Below, piece by piece: positions 29,640 to 38,649 of a stretch of DNA of 64,000 nucleotides (its first letter is position 1; every line of letters starts with the position of its first letter). The notes under the pieces were generated by a model. It had not been told where the DNA came from and did no database searches. It worked only from the letters and a program-made list of their open reading frames with translations. The translations under genes and the position numbers were made by a program. This DNA comes from an uncultured Marinobacter sp. (GTDB taxonomy: Bacteria; Pseudomonadota; Gammaproteobacteria; Pseudomonadales; Oleiphilaceae): contig NZ_CAMYMK010000002.1 of the NCBI RefSeq assembly GCF_947259545.1, positions 1 through 64,000 of the forward strand, written 5' to 3'.

Positions 29640-30722
29640 TCAGTCAACAATGGCGACGGTTTTGATCTGCAGCCAGACCTCCATGTCCGGTGCCAGCTGC
29701 AACTGGTGGGCAGCCCTGCTGGTTAGTCTGGCCAGGAAGGGAGTGTCGCCGGACTGCAGTCTGACCAGGGTGGTTCCGGGACTTTGCTCGCTGGCGATCT
29801 GCTCCACCCGCGCGGGCAGCAGGTTCTGGATGCTCTGCTCGTGATTGGGGGCCAGCGCGATGCTGACGTCCCGGGCGAGAATCTGAAGCCTCACGTCCCG
29901 GCCGGTCATCAATTCCGGCTCGTCCCGTACCCAGAAACTGCCGCCTTCAAAATCGGCGCGGCACAGGTGCCATTGGGCGTCACGCTCTCCAATGACGGCG
30001 TTGACGATGACCCCGGCATCCTCTTCCAGTGCAAACGGCTGATCTGTGCGAGCCAGGGTTTCCTGAAGCGGTCCCTCGGCTACCACGCGACCGCTATCCA
30101 TCATCACCACATGGTCAGCCAGCCTGGCCACCTCAGACACTGCATGCGAAACATACACCACCGGAATATCGAGGGTATGATGCAGGCTTTCCAGGTAGGG
30201 CAGGATGTCCTGCTTGCTGTGGCGGTCCAGTGCGGACAGGGGTTCGTCCATCAACAGCAGGCGCGGGCTGGTCAGCAGTGCCCGGGCAATGGCTACCCGC
30301 TGACGTTCACCGCCGGACAGTTTCGCCGGCATTCGGGGCAGTAAGTGTGACAGTCCCAGCCAGTCCACGGCCTGATCGAATCCGATCTTTCGTTGGTCGG
30401 AGGGAATGCGATGGTAGCCGTAGGTCAGGTTGCGATGGACCGACAGGTGGGGGAACAGGCTGGTTTCCTGAAATACATAAGCCAGGGGGCGCTGATGAAC
30501 GGCCAGGCGGCGGTGGCCATCCTGCCAGCACTCACCGTTCACGGACAGGTAACCCTCTGCCTTCTGCAGCCCGGCCATGCATCGAAGCAGCGTGGTCTTG
30601 CCACAGCCGGAGTGACCAAACAGGGCGGTAACGCCCTGTCCGGGGAGTTGCAGGTCCACGTCCAGCTGAAAACTCTCGAAGCCGCACTGGAAACGGGCGA
30701 GAATGCCTTTGCCCTGGTTCAT
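29640..30722 (-). CDS. modC: Molybdate ABC transporter ATP-binding protein
   Basis: 360-residue importer ATPase. It has Walker A GHSGCGKTTLL, signature LSGGERQRVAIARALL and Walker B LLLMDEPLSALD with the H-loop VYVSHAVSEV. The C-terminal TOBE/MOP-like domain (about 290-360) binds oxyanions and sets this family apart from other ABC ATPases. Its start overlaps the modB stop by four bases. No modA is adjacent. Confidence 0.92.
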   Translation of the reverse strand: MNQGKGILARFQCGFESFQLDVDLQLPGQGVTALFGHSGCGKTTLLRCMAGLQKAEGYLSVNGECWQDGHRRLAVHQRPLAYVFQETSLFPHLSVHRNLTYGYHRIPSDQRKIGFDQAVDWLGLSHLLPRMPAKLSGGERQRVAIARALLTSPRLLLMDEPLSALDRHSKQDILPYLESLHHTLDIPVVYVSHAVSEVARLADHVVMMDSGRVVAEGPLQETLARTDQPFALEEDAGVIVNAVIGERDAQWHLCRADFEGGSFWVRDEPELMTGRDVRLQILARDVSIALAPNHEQSIQNLLPARVEQIASEQSPGTTLVRLQSGDTPFLARLTSRAAHQLQLAPDMEVWLQIKTVAIVD

Positions 30723-31396
30723 TTAACGACCCCACCTGCCAGCCGTCCATTGATGGTGTACAGACATACCAGCACCAGGAAAGCGAACAGCAGCATGCCT
30801 CCGGCCAGCCAGTGCGCCTGACCGTATTCCAGGGCCTCGACGTGATCGTAAATGGCCACGGAGAGCACCCGGGTTTCTCCGGGAATGTTGCCGCCAATCA
30901 TCAGTACCACGCCAAATTCGCCGATGGTATGGGCGAAGGTCAGTACTGCGGCGGTCAGAAAGCCCGGCCGGGCCAGGGGCACGGCGATGGTAAAGAAACG
31001 ATCCCGTGGCGAGGCCCGTAAGGTTGCGGCCGCTTCCAGCATCCGATCGTTCAGGCTGGCAAAGGCATTCTGCAGGGGCTGCACGGTAAATGGCATCGAA
31101 TAGATGATGGATGCCAGCACCAGACCCTCGAAAGTGAACGGCAGCGTGCCGATACCCAATCGTTCAGTCAGTTGGCCAATAAAGCCGTCGGGACCGAGCA
31201 TCATTAACAGATAAAAGCCCAGAACTGTTGGCGGAAGCACCAGTGGCAGGGCAACGACGGCGAACACCGGTTGACGCAGCCAATGCCGGCTGCGGGCAAG
31301 CCACCAGGCAATCGGGGTGCCGATGATCATCAGCAGTAGGGTGGTGATGCCGGCCAGTTTCAGGGTGAGCCATACCGCTTGCCATTCCGGGCCCAT
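30719..31396 (-). CDS. modB: Molybdate ABC transporter permease
   Basis: 225-residue inner-membrane permease with five to six helices and the EAA loop EAAATLRASPRDRFFTIAVP that docks ModC. The ATG at 31396 (acggagcaact in front) gives MGPEWQAVWLTLKLAG, matching the ModB start; the frame opens 12 residues earlier without a ribosome site. The expected upstream modA for the binding protein is missing: a PEP-CTERM gene and its hairpin lie there instead. Confidence 0.9.
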   Translation of the reverse strand: MGPEWQAVWLTLKLAGITTLLLMIIGTPIAWWLARSRHWLRQPVFAVVALPLVLPPTVLGFYLLMMLGPDGFIGQLTERLGIGTLPFTFEGLVLASIIYSMPFTVQPLQNAFASLNDRMLEAAATLRASPRDRFFTIAVPLARPGFLTAAVLTFAHTIGEFGVVLMIGGNIPGETRVLSVAIYDHVEALEYGQAHWLAGGMLLFAFLVLVCLYTINGRLAGGVVK

Positions 31397-31525
31397 AGTT
31401 GCTCCGTCGGATTCACCGGGTGTGCCGGTCATTATGTCAGGATCTGACGGTTATCCTAGCGGTCTTTGCCGATGATTTCCCGGGCTTTTTCTATGGTTGG
31501 CGGCATGCTGTCGGGTGTGGAGGCG

Positions 31526-31553
31526 CATCGGCCCGCATGGAGGCGGGCCGATG
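31526..31553 (-). terminator. Strong hairpin after PEP-CTERM gene
   Basis: Perfect 11-bp stem catcggcccgc/gcgggccgatg with a 6-base loop, starting seven bases past the PEP-CTERM stop on the minus strand. It has no U-tract, so termination may be Rho-assisted, or the hairpin may only stabilise the 3' end. Confidence 0.6.
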
Positions 31554-31559
31554 GAGGGC

Positions 31560-32480
31560 TTACTGATGCTTCCTGCGACGGGATAAGCCTATGCCTGTCA
31601 GTCCCAGGCCCAGCAAGGCCAGCGTGCCGGGTTCCGGAACCTCGTTGGGCAGGTCGACGGTATCCAGGGTCTCACCCATGACGTAGGAATAGCTCAGGTT
31701 CACCAGTTCCCCGGAAAACAGCGAGCCGATGTCGAACCCCAGGCCAATGACATAGTCCCCATCCCCATCATTGACTCCGGCCAGGTAATCGTCCGGGTTG
31801 GTAGACCAGGGCGCGGAGATCCCGGTGTTGTGGGTGATATCGGATTGCGTGTAGAGACCGAGGGTCAGCCCGGTCATACCGCCCTGGGAATTGACAAAGT
31901 CTTCCTCTGCCACACCGGTGGTGCCCCTGGTGTTGGTGGTGTCATAGGAGCCGAGGGTGTTGACGTCCGGATCGGGATCAATGGCGCGAAGGAATTTCAG
32001 ATCGCTCAGATCCTGGAGTGCGGTGATCGTGGTCAGCACATCAATACGCTCGTAGTCGTCATTGAAGGAATAGCTGTGGCTGATGGTGAACAGGTCGCTG
32101 TACTGGCCCTCCCAGGCCACCTGATTGTCAGCGCTGCCACCGGAAAGATCGGTTGGGCCGGTCAGGGTGTTGATGTCCGCGGAGGAGCTGGCGTTGTTGT
32201 TTCCAACAGTGCCGCTCTGGGCTGATTTGACACCAAACCATTCCCACGGAGTGCCGGGAGTCAGGTAGTCCTCCGGACCCCAACTGCGGGTGCCGCTGGT
32301 GTCGTGGATGATGCCCGGGTCGGCGCTGCCACCAGCACCGAGGGTACCATTGTCACTGACTGCAGTGCGGACGAAATCACCTTCCATTACGATAGGAGCC
32401 GCAACGGAGGAACCCGTAACCAGGAGCCCTGCAGCAGCCAGCGTGTGTGGAAGAAAGCGGGATAGGGTACTAAAGCGCAT
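31560..32480 (-). CDS. PEP-CTERM sorting domain protein
   Basis: 306-residue exported protein. Signal peptide at residues 1-28 (LAAAGLLVTGSSVAA/P), then a Gly/Ser/Asp-rich beta-type body with a GDGDY segment. The C-terminal sorting signal is VPEPGTLALLGLGLTGIGLS followed by RRR. The Val-Pro-Glu-Pro motif, helix and Arg cluster are the substrate tag for exosortase, which must be encoded elsewhere. The ATG at 32480 follows caaggagaag. Such proteins are usually linked to exopolysaccharide or surface layers; the exact role is unknown. Confidence 0.88.
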   Translation of the reverse strand: MRFSTLSRFLPHTLAAAGLLVTGSSVAAPIVMEGDFVRTAVSDNGTLGAGGSADPGIIHDTSGTRSWGPEDYLTPGTPWEWFGVKSAQSGTVGNNNASSSADINTLTGPTDLSGGSADNQVAWEGQYSDLFTISHSYSFNDDYERIDVLTTITALQDLSDLKFLRAIDPDPDVNTLGSYDTTNTRGTTGVAEEDFVNSQGGMTGLTLGLYTQSDITHNTGISAPWSTNPDDYLAGVNDGDGDYVIGLGFDIGSLFSGELVNLSYSYVMGETLDTVDLPNEVPEPGTLALLGLGLTGIGLSRRRKHQ

Positions 32481-32646
32481 GTGTAACTTCTCCTTGTCAT
32501 AGTAAGTGCGTTTCATGCGCCGTCCGCAAATGCAAGTACCACGCCGGTGCCTGTAGAAAGCATTTAAAACAATGGCTTATCTATGAAATGGCTCGGCGTC
32601 ACCGCTCAGCATGTAAAATGGTCTGACACTCGGTTATTGGTTGTCG

Positions 32647-33588
32647 TTATTCCGATGGGTTCCGCTGACGGTCCGCCCGTTGCCACTCGGGCGGGCGCCA
32701 CAGGTGCTGGAGTCGGGTCTGCAACGCGCCCGGGTGCGTCATATCCCGGAACATATCCCGGTATTCATGGGTCCACAAAACAATCAGGTTGTTGGAGTAC
32801 ACGGGGCGGGTAATGCCGTACTCGGGGGGATTGTGGGCATCTTCCGGTGTAAAGGTACCAAACAACCGGTCCCAGATAATGAGGATGCCACCGTAGTTAC
32901 GGTCGATGTACTCCGGGTTGCGGCCATGGTGCACGCGGTGGTGACTGGGTGTGTTGAAAATCAGTTCCACCCAGGAAGGTAGCTGCCTGACCAGCGTGGT
33001 ATGGATAAAGAACTGGTACACCAGGGACAGGGCATAGGCGACACCGATCCATACCGGGTTAAAGCCAATGAACGCCAGTGGCAGGTAGAACATCCACCCA
33101 CCGTTGAAAATATTGGTGGCATTCTGGCGCATGGCGGTGGAAAAGTTCATTCGCTCCGAGGAGTGATGGACCACGTGGGCGGCCCAGAACCAGCGTATGC
33201 GGTGGCTGGCCCAGTGCATCCAGTAGAAGCAGAAATCGACCCCCAGAAAGGTCAGAAATCCGCTCACCCAGTTCAGCTCCAGATCCAGCAGCCGGTAGTG
33301 GTAAAAAAACGCGTAAACCGGAAACGCTATGATCCCGGCAAACAGTAATTCGGTCGCCTGGTAGCCGGCACCGAGGGCAAAGTTGCGGACGGCTTCCCGG
33401 GTATCCATCAACTTCGGGTTATGACGAAGTCTCAGGTATTCCCAGACGGTGACGGCGATAAACACCGGCGTTGCGATCATGAAAATGAGTTGTCGTTCAT
33501 CCAGTGCCAGCCAGGGCGCCACCAGGTTCCAGAGTGGCAGCAGGCCGCTGTTCTCCAGTACGGTCAGCATCATGTCAGTAATGGCCAT
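32647..33588 (-). CDS. Sterol desaturase / fatty acid hydroxylase family protein
   Basis: 313-residue integral membrane di-iron protein. Histidine boxes HWASHRIRWFWAAHVVHHSS and SHHRVHHGRN, plus several membrane helices (about 35-55, 80-105, 115-135, 160-190), define the superfamily. Candidate reactions include lipid or carotenoid hydroxylation; the substrate is not known. It is divergent from an AraC-type regulator, whose promoter region it shares, so control by that regulator is plausible. Confidence 0.88.
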   Translation of the reverse strand: MAITDMMLTVLENSGLLPLWNLVAPWLALDERQLIFMIATPVFIAVTVWEYLRLRHNPKLMDTREAVRNFALGAGYQATELLFAGIIAFPVYAFFYHYRLLDLELNWVSGFLTFLGVDFCFYWMHWASHRIRWFWAAHVVHHSSERMNFSTAMRQNATNIFNGGWMFYLPLAFIGFNPVWIGVAYALSLVYQFFIHTTLVRQLPSWVELIFNTPSHHRVHHGRNPEYIDRNYGGILIIWDRLFGTFTPEDAHNPPEYGITRPVYSNNLIVLWTHEYRDMFRDMTHPGALQTRLQHLWRPPEWQRADRQRNPSE

Positions 33589-33718
33589 AATCAGATCCGG
33601 TTGTCCGTTATCGTGTGTTGATTATTCTTGCCTGCCTGTGGCCTTAAAAATTGACGATATACGCCACTAAATTGATAATCCATGCCAATATCGTGGGCAT
33701 TGGTCGGGAGTTGTCCCC

Positions 33719-34717
33719 ATGGCAAGAGTGTTAAGGGTAACCGGAGCCTGGACGGGGTTGTTGAGCGACTGGCTGGACCAGCAGCACCTTGATGCGGGGC
33801 CACTGCGCCCGGAGCTGGCACGCTGGTCTGCGCAGGATAATGTCCCGGTCGCAGTCTGGCGTGACCTGCTGGCGAGGGGGCTGGCTCTGCGCCCGGACAG
33901 TGCCGCGCCGGAGCTGGAGGTGGGTAGCTGCGTGCGGCCGGGCCACGTGGGAGTTCTGGGTTACCTGGTACTGGCGTCAGATACACTGGGTGAAGCCATG
34001 CTGGCCTACCAGCGATACGAAACTCTGTTCTATGGCACCACGCTGGCGGAAATAGATATTGGCGGTGGTCAGGCGGAAATGCGCTGGCCGCGGTCGGACA
34101 ATGAGCTGGGGCAGCAGGCAGACGGAACCGCTATCGCGGCCCTGGTGACTTTCCTGCGCCGCCAGATCAATAACCCGCCACCCCCTTCGTCGGTCTCCTT
34201 TCTGGAATCCGTGGACCCGGTAGCTGCCCGCGCCTATGAAGCTTTCTTTGGGTGCCCTGTCACATGGAACGACAGCCACGTGCGGGTTCGGTTTCCGTTG
34301 GAATACCTGAACATGCCCATGCCACGGCGGGATCCTACGTTGCGGGAGCTGCTGGACCGTCAGGCCCAGGCATTGCTCCGGGCTCTGCCGGGTAGCTCGG
34401 AAACCGAGCGACAACTGCAGCAGGTGCTTTTAAAGTTGCTGGCCGATGGTGAGCCCACCCTGGAGCGGGCTGCCAAGGCAATGTACATGTCCCCCCGCAC
34501 GCTCCAGCGCCGCCTGGCCCGCCATCAGCTCAGCTGGCAGCAGTGGCTGGATCGCAGTCGTGAGCAGTTGGCGCGGCAGTATCTCGCGGATGCCTCACTG
34601 AGCCTGACCGACATTGCCCTGTTGCTGGGGTTTTCGGAACAGAGCGCCTTCACTCGTGCTTATCGCCGCTGGGCGGGTGTCTCCCCTGGCCGCGATCGCA
34701 GACGGCTCAGCGGTTAG
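33719..34717 (+). CDS. AraC-family transcriptional regulator
   Basis: 332 residues. The N-terminal ligand-binding region (about 15-210) is of the type seen in OruR/ArgR-like and virulence AraC regulators. The C-terminal double HTH (about 240-325) has MSPRTLQRRLARHQLSWQQW and ADASLSLTDIALLLGFSEQS followed by FTRAYRRWAGVSP. It is divergent from the desaturase gene across 130 bases. Its 3' end overlaps the convergent GST gene by 11 bases. Confidence 0.9.
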   Translation: MARVLRVTGAWTGLLSDWLDQQHLDAGPLRPELARWSAQDNVPVAVWRDLLARGLALRPDSAAPELEVGSCVRPGHVGVLGYLVLASDTLGEAMLAYQRYETLFYGTTLAEIDIGGGQAEMRWPRSDNELGQQADGTAIAALVTFLRRQINNPPPPSSVSFLESVDPVAARAYEAFFGCPVTWNDSHVRVRFPLEYLNMPMPRRDPTLRELLDRQAQALLRALPGSSETERQLQQVLLKLLADGEPTLERAAKAMYMSPRTLQRRLARHQLSWQQWLDRSREQLARQYLADASLSLTDIALLLGFSEQSAFTRAYRRWAGVSPGRDRRRLSG

Positions 34718-35444
34718 CTTGGTAGATTTTTTCCAGGACCTGCAGCTGCGGTTGCCATTGACTCAGCCAGTCCTGAATGTCCCGCGGGATACGTTTTTCC
34801 CTGGGCCATGGCACGGGGTACTGTTCCGGCTGGAACATAGGGGCGAACATGCTGGCTGCCGTCAGATCGGCCCGGGAAAAGGTATCGCCCGCCAAAAAGT
34901 CTTGTTGGCGGTAGGTGTCGGCGAGTTCCACTAGCAGTGTTTCCATGGTCCGGCGCGACGCCTCAGCGGTTTTCTCGTTGATCTTCATCCACTTGCGCAT
35001 AATCTCGTCAACCCGGCTGAAGGTCAGCTTCAGCAGGATGCTGTTGTAGAACGGCGTTTGGGCCGCGAGTAACGGCACCACGACCTTCGGGCGCTTTAGG
35101 AAATGATGATAGGAGTAGCAACGTACGGCCGGTCCGGCTTCGTCATCCAGGCGTTTTTCCCAGGCGAGTGCCGCCGCTTTTGCCTCGGGATCGGCCGGCG
35201 TTAACGGCCGCTCGGGAAAAGCCTCATCCAGGTAGTCCAGAATGGCGGCAGAGCCCTGGACAACGTGACCGTCATGATCCAGAACCGGCACTGATGTTGC
35301 CGCCCCGGTGAGCTTGCGAATGGTATTGATGTGCTGGCCTGGCAACAGGCTGTGAGTCTGGTATTGCAATCCTTTGAAATCCAGTGCCCAGCGTACTTTT
35401 TCGCAGTAATGAGAAATGGCGAACTGGTAGAGCCTGATGGCCAT
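34707..35444 (-). CDS. Glutathione S-transferase family protein
   Basis: 245 residues. N-terminal thioredoxin fold (about 1-78) with SHYCEKVRWALDFKG, where the Cys or Ser could be the glutathione-activating residue, cis-Pro SVPVLDHDG and the QGSAAILDYLDE helix. An all-helical C-terminal domain includes GDTFSRADLTAASM. The ATG at 35444 follows agaaggagac. The substrate is unknown. Confidence 0.88.
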   Translation of the reverse strand: MAIRLYQFAISHYCEKVRWALDFKGLQYQTHSLLPGQHINTIRKLTGAATSVPVLDHDGHVVQGSAAILDYLDEAFPERPLTPADPEAKAAALAWEKRLDDEAGPAVRCYSYHHFLKRPKVVVPLLAAQTPFYNSILLKLTFSRVDEIMRKWMKINEKTAEASRRTMETLLVELADTYRQQDFLAGDTFSRADLTAASMFAPMFQPEQYPVPWPREKRIPRDIQDWLSQWQPQLQVLEKIYQANR

Positions 35445-35616
35445 TGCTAATGTCTCCTTCTGTAAGTGATCCAAGGATAATGGGGTTGCCGCGAGATAAG
35501 AAGCCCATCCGGGTCAAATTGCGCTGGCCGTCAACATGTCCTCAGCGTAATGAAGGCTTTGGGCAATTTCACTTTAGAATTCAATGTTCTTGAAGACTGA
35601 TATCAGGGAAGGAGTT

Positions 35617-36591
35617 ATGACATTGCAACACATCGGAGTGATCAGCCTGCTGGGTGCCGCCTCCTTAATGGCGGTCGGTTGTGCGTCTACCAGTGATGCC
35701 CCGGGTGACATCGAGATCCCGGCGGACCGTATGTTCTGCGGCCAGGCCGCTATTGACCTGGATTACCGGGAAGATTCGGGGCAGCTTGTGCTGACGCACG
35801 AGGGCACCCGTTACACTCTTGCACCGTCCAGAAGTGCCTCAGGGGCGCGTTTCACCGATGGTGACGATACGGACACGGTTTTCTGGAGCAAAGGCAACTC
35901 GGCAAACCTGACCTTGAACGGAAATGAATTTCCCGAGTGCCTGGCCGTCGGATCGCTTTCTACGCCTTTCGTTGCCAGAGGGAACGAGCCGTTCTGGCAC
36001 GTCACGCTGGTGGGCAGGGAATTGACGCTGAGCCGTATGGGTGAGGCAACAGAAACTCTATATTCCAGAGTGGTGGCGCAGGGAGAGAGCGGACAGACGA
36101 TTCGCGCTGAGCGCGAGGGGCTGGCGCTAACGCTGGATGTTGCCCCCCAGCTGTGCATGGATTCGATGTCCGGTATGCCACACCCAAACCAGGTGCGGCT
36201 CACGGTCAATGGCGAGACATGGGCCGGTTGCGGGGGTAATCCGGAGCGCCTGCTGCGTGGTACCGAGTGGGTGGTGGAAGACATTGACGGGGGCGGAATC
36301 ATTGACCGTTCCCGGGTAACCATCCGGTTTCTGGCAGACAACCGGGTAGTCGGTCGATCTTCCTGTAACCGCTACATGGGGGAATGGAGCCTGACGGGGG
36401 AGGGGCTTGAGTTTGGCCAGATGGCCGGCACCCTGATGGCCTGTGCGCCGGCATTGATGCAGCAGGAAGAGCGCTTCCTGAGCGTGTTGTCAGAGGTGCA
36501 GCGTTTCAAGATCGGGCCGCACGGTGAGCTGATACTGACTACGGCGGATGGTGACGCCCTGCGGGCTGTTCAGTCCTCCGGTAAGCCATAG
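35617..36591 (+). CDS. Three-domain lipoprotein: MliC-like, COG3650-like and META
   Basis: 324 residues with a lipobox (SLMAVGC, Cys22). Residues 35-108 resemble the MliC lysozyme-inhibitor fold (FCGQAAIDLDYREDSGQLVL, with a second Cys in NEFPEC). Residues 110-210 have RGNEPFWHVTLVG and the MPHPNQVRLTVNG/GC segment typical of COG3650 proteins. Residues 215-320 are a META/HslJ domain (RGTEWVVEDIDG, SCNRYMGEW, TLMACAP). All three occur as separate envelope lipoproteins elsewhere. The start at 35617 follows gggaaggag. The 3' end overlaps the convergent gene by 22 bases. Confidence 0.85.
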   Translation: MTLQHIGVISLLGAASLMAVGCASTSDAPGDIEIPADRMFCGQAAIDLDYREDSGQLVLTHEGTRYTLAPSRSASGARFTDGDDTDTVFWSKGNSANLTLNGNEFPECLAVGSLSTPFVARGNEPFWHVTLVGRELTLSRMGEATETLYSRVVAQGESGQTIRAEREGLALTLDVAPQLCMDSMSGMPHPNQVRLTVNGETWAGCGGNPERLLRGTEWVVEDIDGGGIIDRSRVTIRFLADNRVVGRSSCNRYMGEWSLTGEGLEFGQMAGTLMACAPALMQQEERFLSVLSEVQRFKIGPHGELILTTADGDALRAVQSSGKP

Positions 36592-37397
36592 GTCGCCATG
36601 ATCTCCCGGATTCGGCCACTTTCCCGGAGTCTGGCTGTTCCCTCGGACAACAGGGCGGCGAGGTGTTCGGAACGTTCTTTTTCCGGTGAGAAGGCGACAT
36701 AGGTATCGGATTTCTTGAGCAGGCCGGCATTGCGGGGAGGGGCTGATCCGGTGTGGTCTTTCAAAGCCCAGGTCATGACGTAAACATCCTCCGGATACAC
36801 ATCGGCGCGATGTTGGTTCAGCAGGTAGATGGCCCTGTTCAGGGGAGATGGACCTGAAATTACCCAGACTATTGAGGGTTGGTCCGCGTGGGTCCGGATA
36901 TAATCATCCAGTTCCTTGGAATAGGAGTAGCCATTGATGGCGAGCAGGGTCTGATCTGTCAACGACTCCAGCCCTCGATAGAGCCATGGGCTGTCAGCCG
37001 GTGTGTACAAGGCGATGTGTGAGCGCCCCTGGGGTTCATCCGGGAATACGAAGTCCGGGGCGTCGGTGGTGAACGCGCCAACCACGGCATCCAGCAATCC
37101 CTCGCGGGTCATCTGCAATGCCCTTGCCCAGCTGACGTTCAGGTATTCCACTTCATACCCGGACGCTTCGAATACCTCCCGGGTAATATCAATCATATAG
37201 CCTTCCTGCTGTTCGCCCGCCAAGCAGTTGTGGGGGCACCAGGGATCAGCGCCGATGGTGATGACCTTTTGCTCGGTGCTGAGCATAGGCGTGCCCTGGG
37301 TGCTCTGATCCAGCGTGTCGGCGGCCTTGGGGGCCTCGGAAGGAGAGCAGGCACTCAACAGCATTGTCAGCGTTAACACGAAAACAGTCTTGAACAT
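36570..37397 (-). CDS. Solute-binding protein family 3 lipoprotein
   Basis: 275 residues with a lipobox (LTMLLSAC, Cys17). The body is a type-2 periplasmic binding fold: ITIGADPWCPHNC, GYMIDITREVFEASGYEVEY, then ALQMTREGLLDAVVGAF and a C-terminal RIREIMATYGL. No ABC permease is next to it, so it may be a free-standing receptor or lytic-transglycosylase-like sensor rather than a transporter subunit. The start at 37397 was chosen for the signal peptide MFKTVFVLTLTM. Confidence 0.82.
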   Translation of the reverse strand: MFKTVFVLTLTMLLSACSPSEAPKAADTLDQSTQGTPMLSTEQKVITIGADPWCPHNCLAGEQQEGYMIDITREVFEASGYEVEYLNVSWARALQMTREGLLDAVVGAFTTDAPDFVFPDEPQGRSHIALYTPADSPWLYRGLESLTDQTLLAINGYSYSKELDDYIRTHADQPSIVWVISGPSPLNRAIYLLNQHRADVYPEDVYVMTWALKDHTGSAPPRNAGLLKKSDTYVAFSPEKERSEHLAALLSEGTARLRESGRIREIMATYGLPED

Positions 37398-37546
37398 GGT
37401 AGCAGACCGTAAACACCGCAAACGGCGGCCCTGTTTTCATCATAGTCCTTTCCGGTTTTGTTGTAATGGGGAGCGTGAGGGGCGCTGTCAAACAATTGCA
37501 GCATAACGCTGTCATGTTGGAGGGTCGCCAGAAAACGGAGCCCCAC

Positions 37547-38647
37547 ATGACTGAGCTGAAAAATCTGACCCCCCATGCTGCGATTCCGCAGGAGCAGCTA
37601 ACCCGGGATGCTCGCCAGCGTCGCCTGCTGAGAACGTTTCTGCCGGAGCTGGTGTCACTTGAACGTCTGCTGGCGGAGGCGCCCGAGCAAGTGACGACCG
37701 AGGTGATCGAGCGGACGCGGGTGGGGGCAATGACGTTGCCAATCTACCGCGTGGACCTGGGAAGTACATCCGCCGATGCTCCGGTCATGGTCCTGGTAGG
37801 CGGCGTTCATGGCCTGGAGCGGATCGGCAGCCAGGTGGTCATGGCCTGGCTGCGTAACCTGCTGGCCAGGCTGGCGTGGGACGACCATCTCAAGGAACTA
37901 CTGGGGCGGGTACACATCACCATCCTGCCGATACTGAACCCGGGCGGCATGTACCTGAACCAGCGCAGCAATCCCAATGGCGTCGACCTGATGCGCAATG
38001 CCCCGATCACCGCTCAGGACCGGAGTGCCTTCCTGCTCGGTGGGCAGCGGCTGTCGCCACGTCTGCCCTGGTATATTGGTGGCCCTGAAAAGGGCATGGA
38101 GCTGGAAAACCGGGCGCTGGAATCGGTGATCAGCGGCCTTCTTCCCGGTCGCCCTTTCAGTGTTGCGCTGGACTGCCACTCGGGCTTTGGCTGGCAGGAC
38201 CAGATCTGGTTTCCCTATGCTTACCGACGCCGCCCCATGCGCAAGATTGCCTCGGTACTGGCGCTGAAGCTGATCTGGGAGCAGGCTTATCCGGATCACA
38301 ATTACAGGTTCGAGCCCCAGTCCCGTCACTACCTGACTCATGGGGATCTGTGGGATTATTTTTATAAGAGGGTGAATCGGGATAATGCCGGGACTTTCTT
38401 GCCACTTACCCTGGAAATGGGATCATGGCGATGGATTCGTAAACGTCCCCGTCAACTCCTGAGACTGGACGGTTTTTTTAATCCACTGGTGCCCCATCGG
38501 CATCAGCGGGTGTTGCGCAGTCATCTGGCCTTCATGGATTTTCTGCTCAGCGCCACGGCCAGCCATGGCAACTGGTTGCCGGATGGTGCCGACGAGTCCA
38601 TGCTGAGGGAGGCAGCGATTATGCATTGGTACAGGAAAAGCGAGTAA
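37547..38647 (+). CDS. M14-family zinc carboxypeptidase
   Basis: 366 residues. Zinc ligands appear as GVHGLERIG (HxxE) and DCHSGFGWQ (His). The catalytic Glu is in LPLTLEMGSWRW, and substrate-binding NPGGMYLNQRSNPNGVDLMRN is typical of M14. No signal peptide is seen at the chosen start, so it may be cytosolic, as in peptide-amidase or murein-peptide branches. The ATG at 37547 follows acggag; an ATG at 37514 would add 11 residues. It overlaps the next frame, suggesting coupling to the hydrolase. Confidence 0.85.
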   Translation: MTELKNLTPHAAIPQEQLTRDARQRRLLRTFLPELVSLERLLAEAPEQVTTEVIERTRVGAMTLPIYRVDLGSTSADAPVMVLVGGVHGLERIGSQVVMAWLRNLLARLAWDDHLKELLGRVHITILPILNPGGMYLNQRSNPNGVDLMRNAPITAQDRSAFLLGGQRLSPRLPWYIGGPEKGMELENRALESVISGLLPGRPFSVALDCHSGFGWQDQIWFPYAYRRRPMRKIASVLALKLIWEQAYPDHNYRFEPQSRHYLTHGDLWDYFYKRVNRDNAGTFLPLTLEMGSWRWIRKRPRQLLRLDGFFNPLVPHRHQRVLRSHLAFMDFLLSATASHGNWLPDGADESMLREAAIMHWYRKSE

Positions 38648-38649
38648 AT

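Noticed and set aside
31452..31508. Short minus-strand ORF ending in ARE-IIGKDR upstream of modB, considered as a modA remnant
   Set aside because: Only about 16 residues after its Met, no ModA similarity, and the upstream part translates the PEP-CTERM hairpin.
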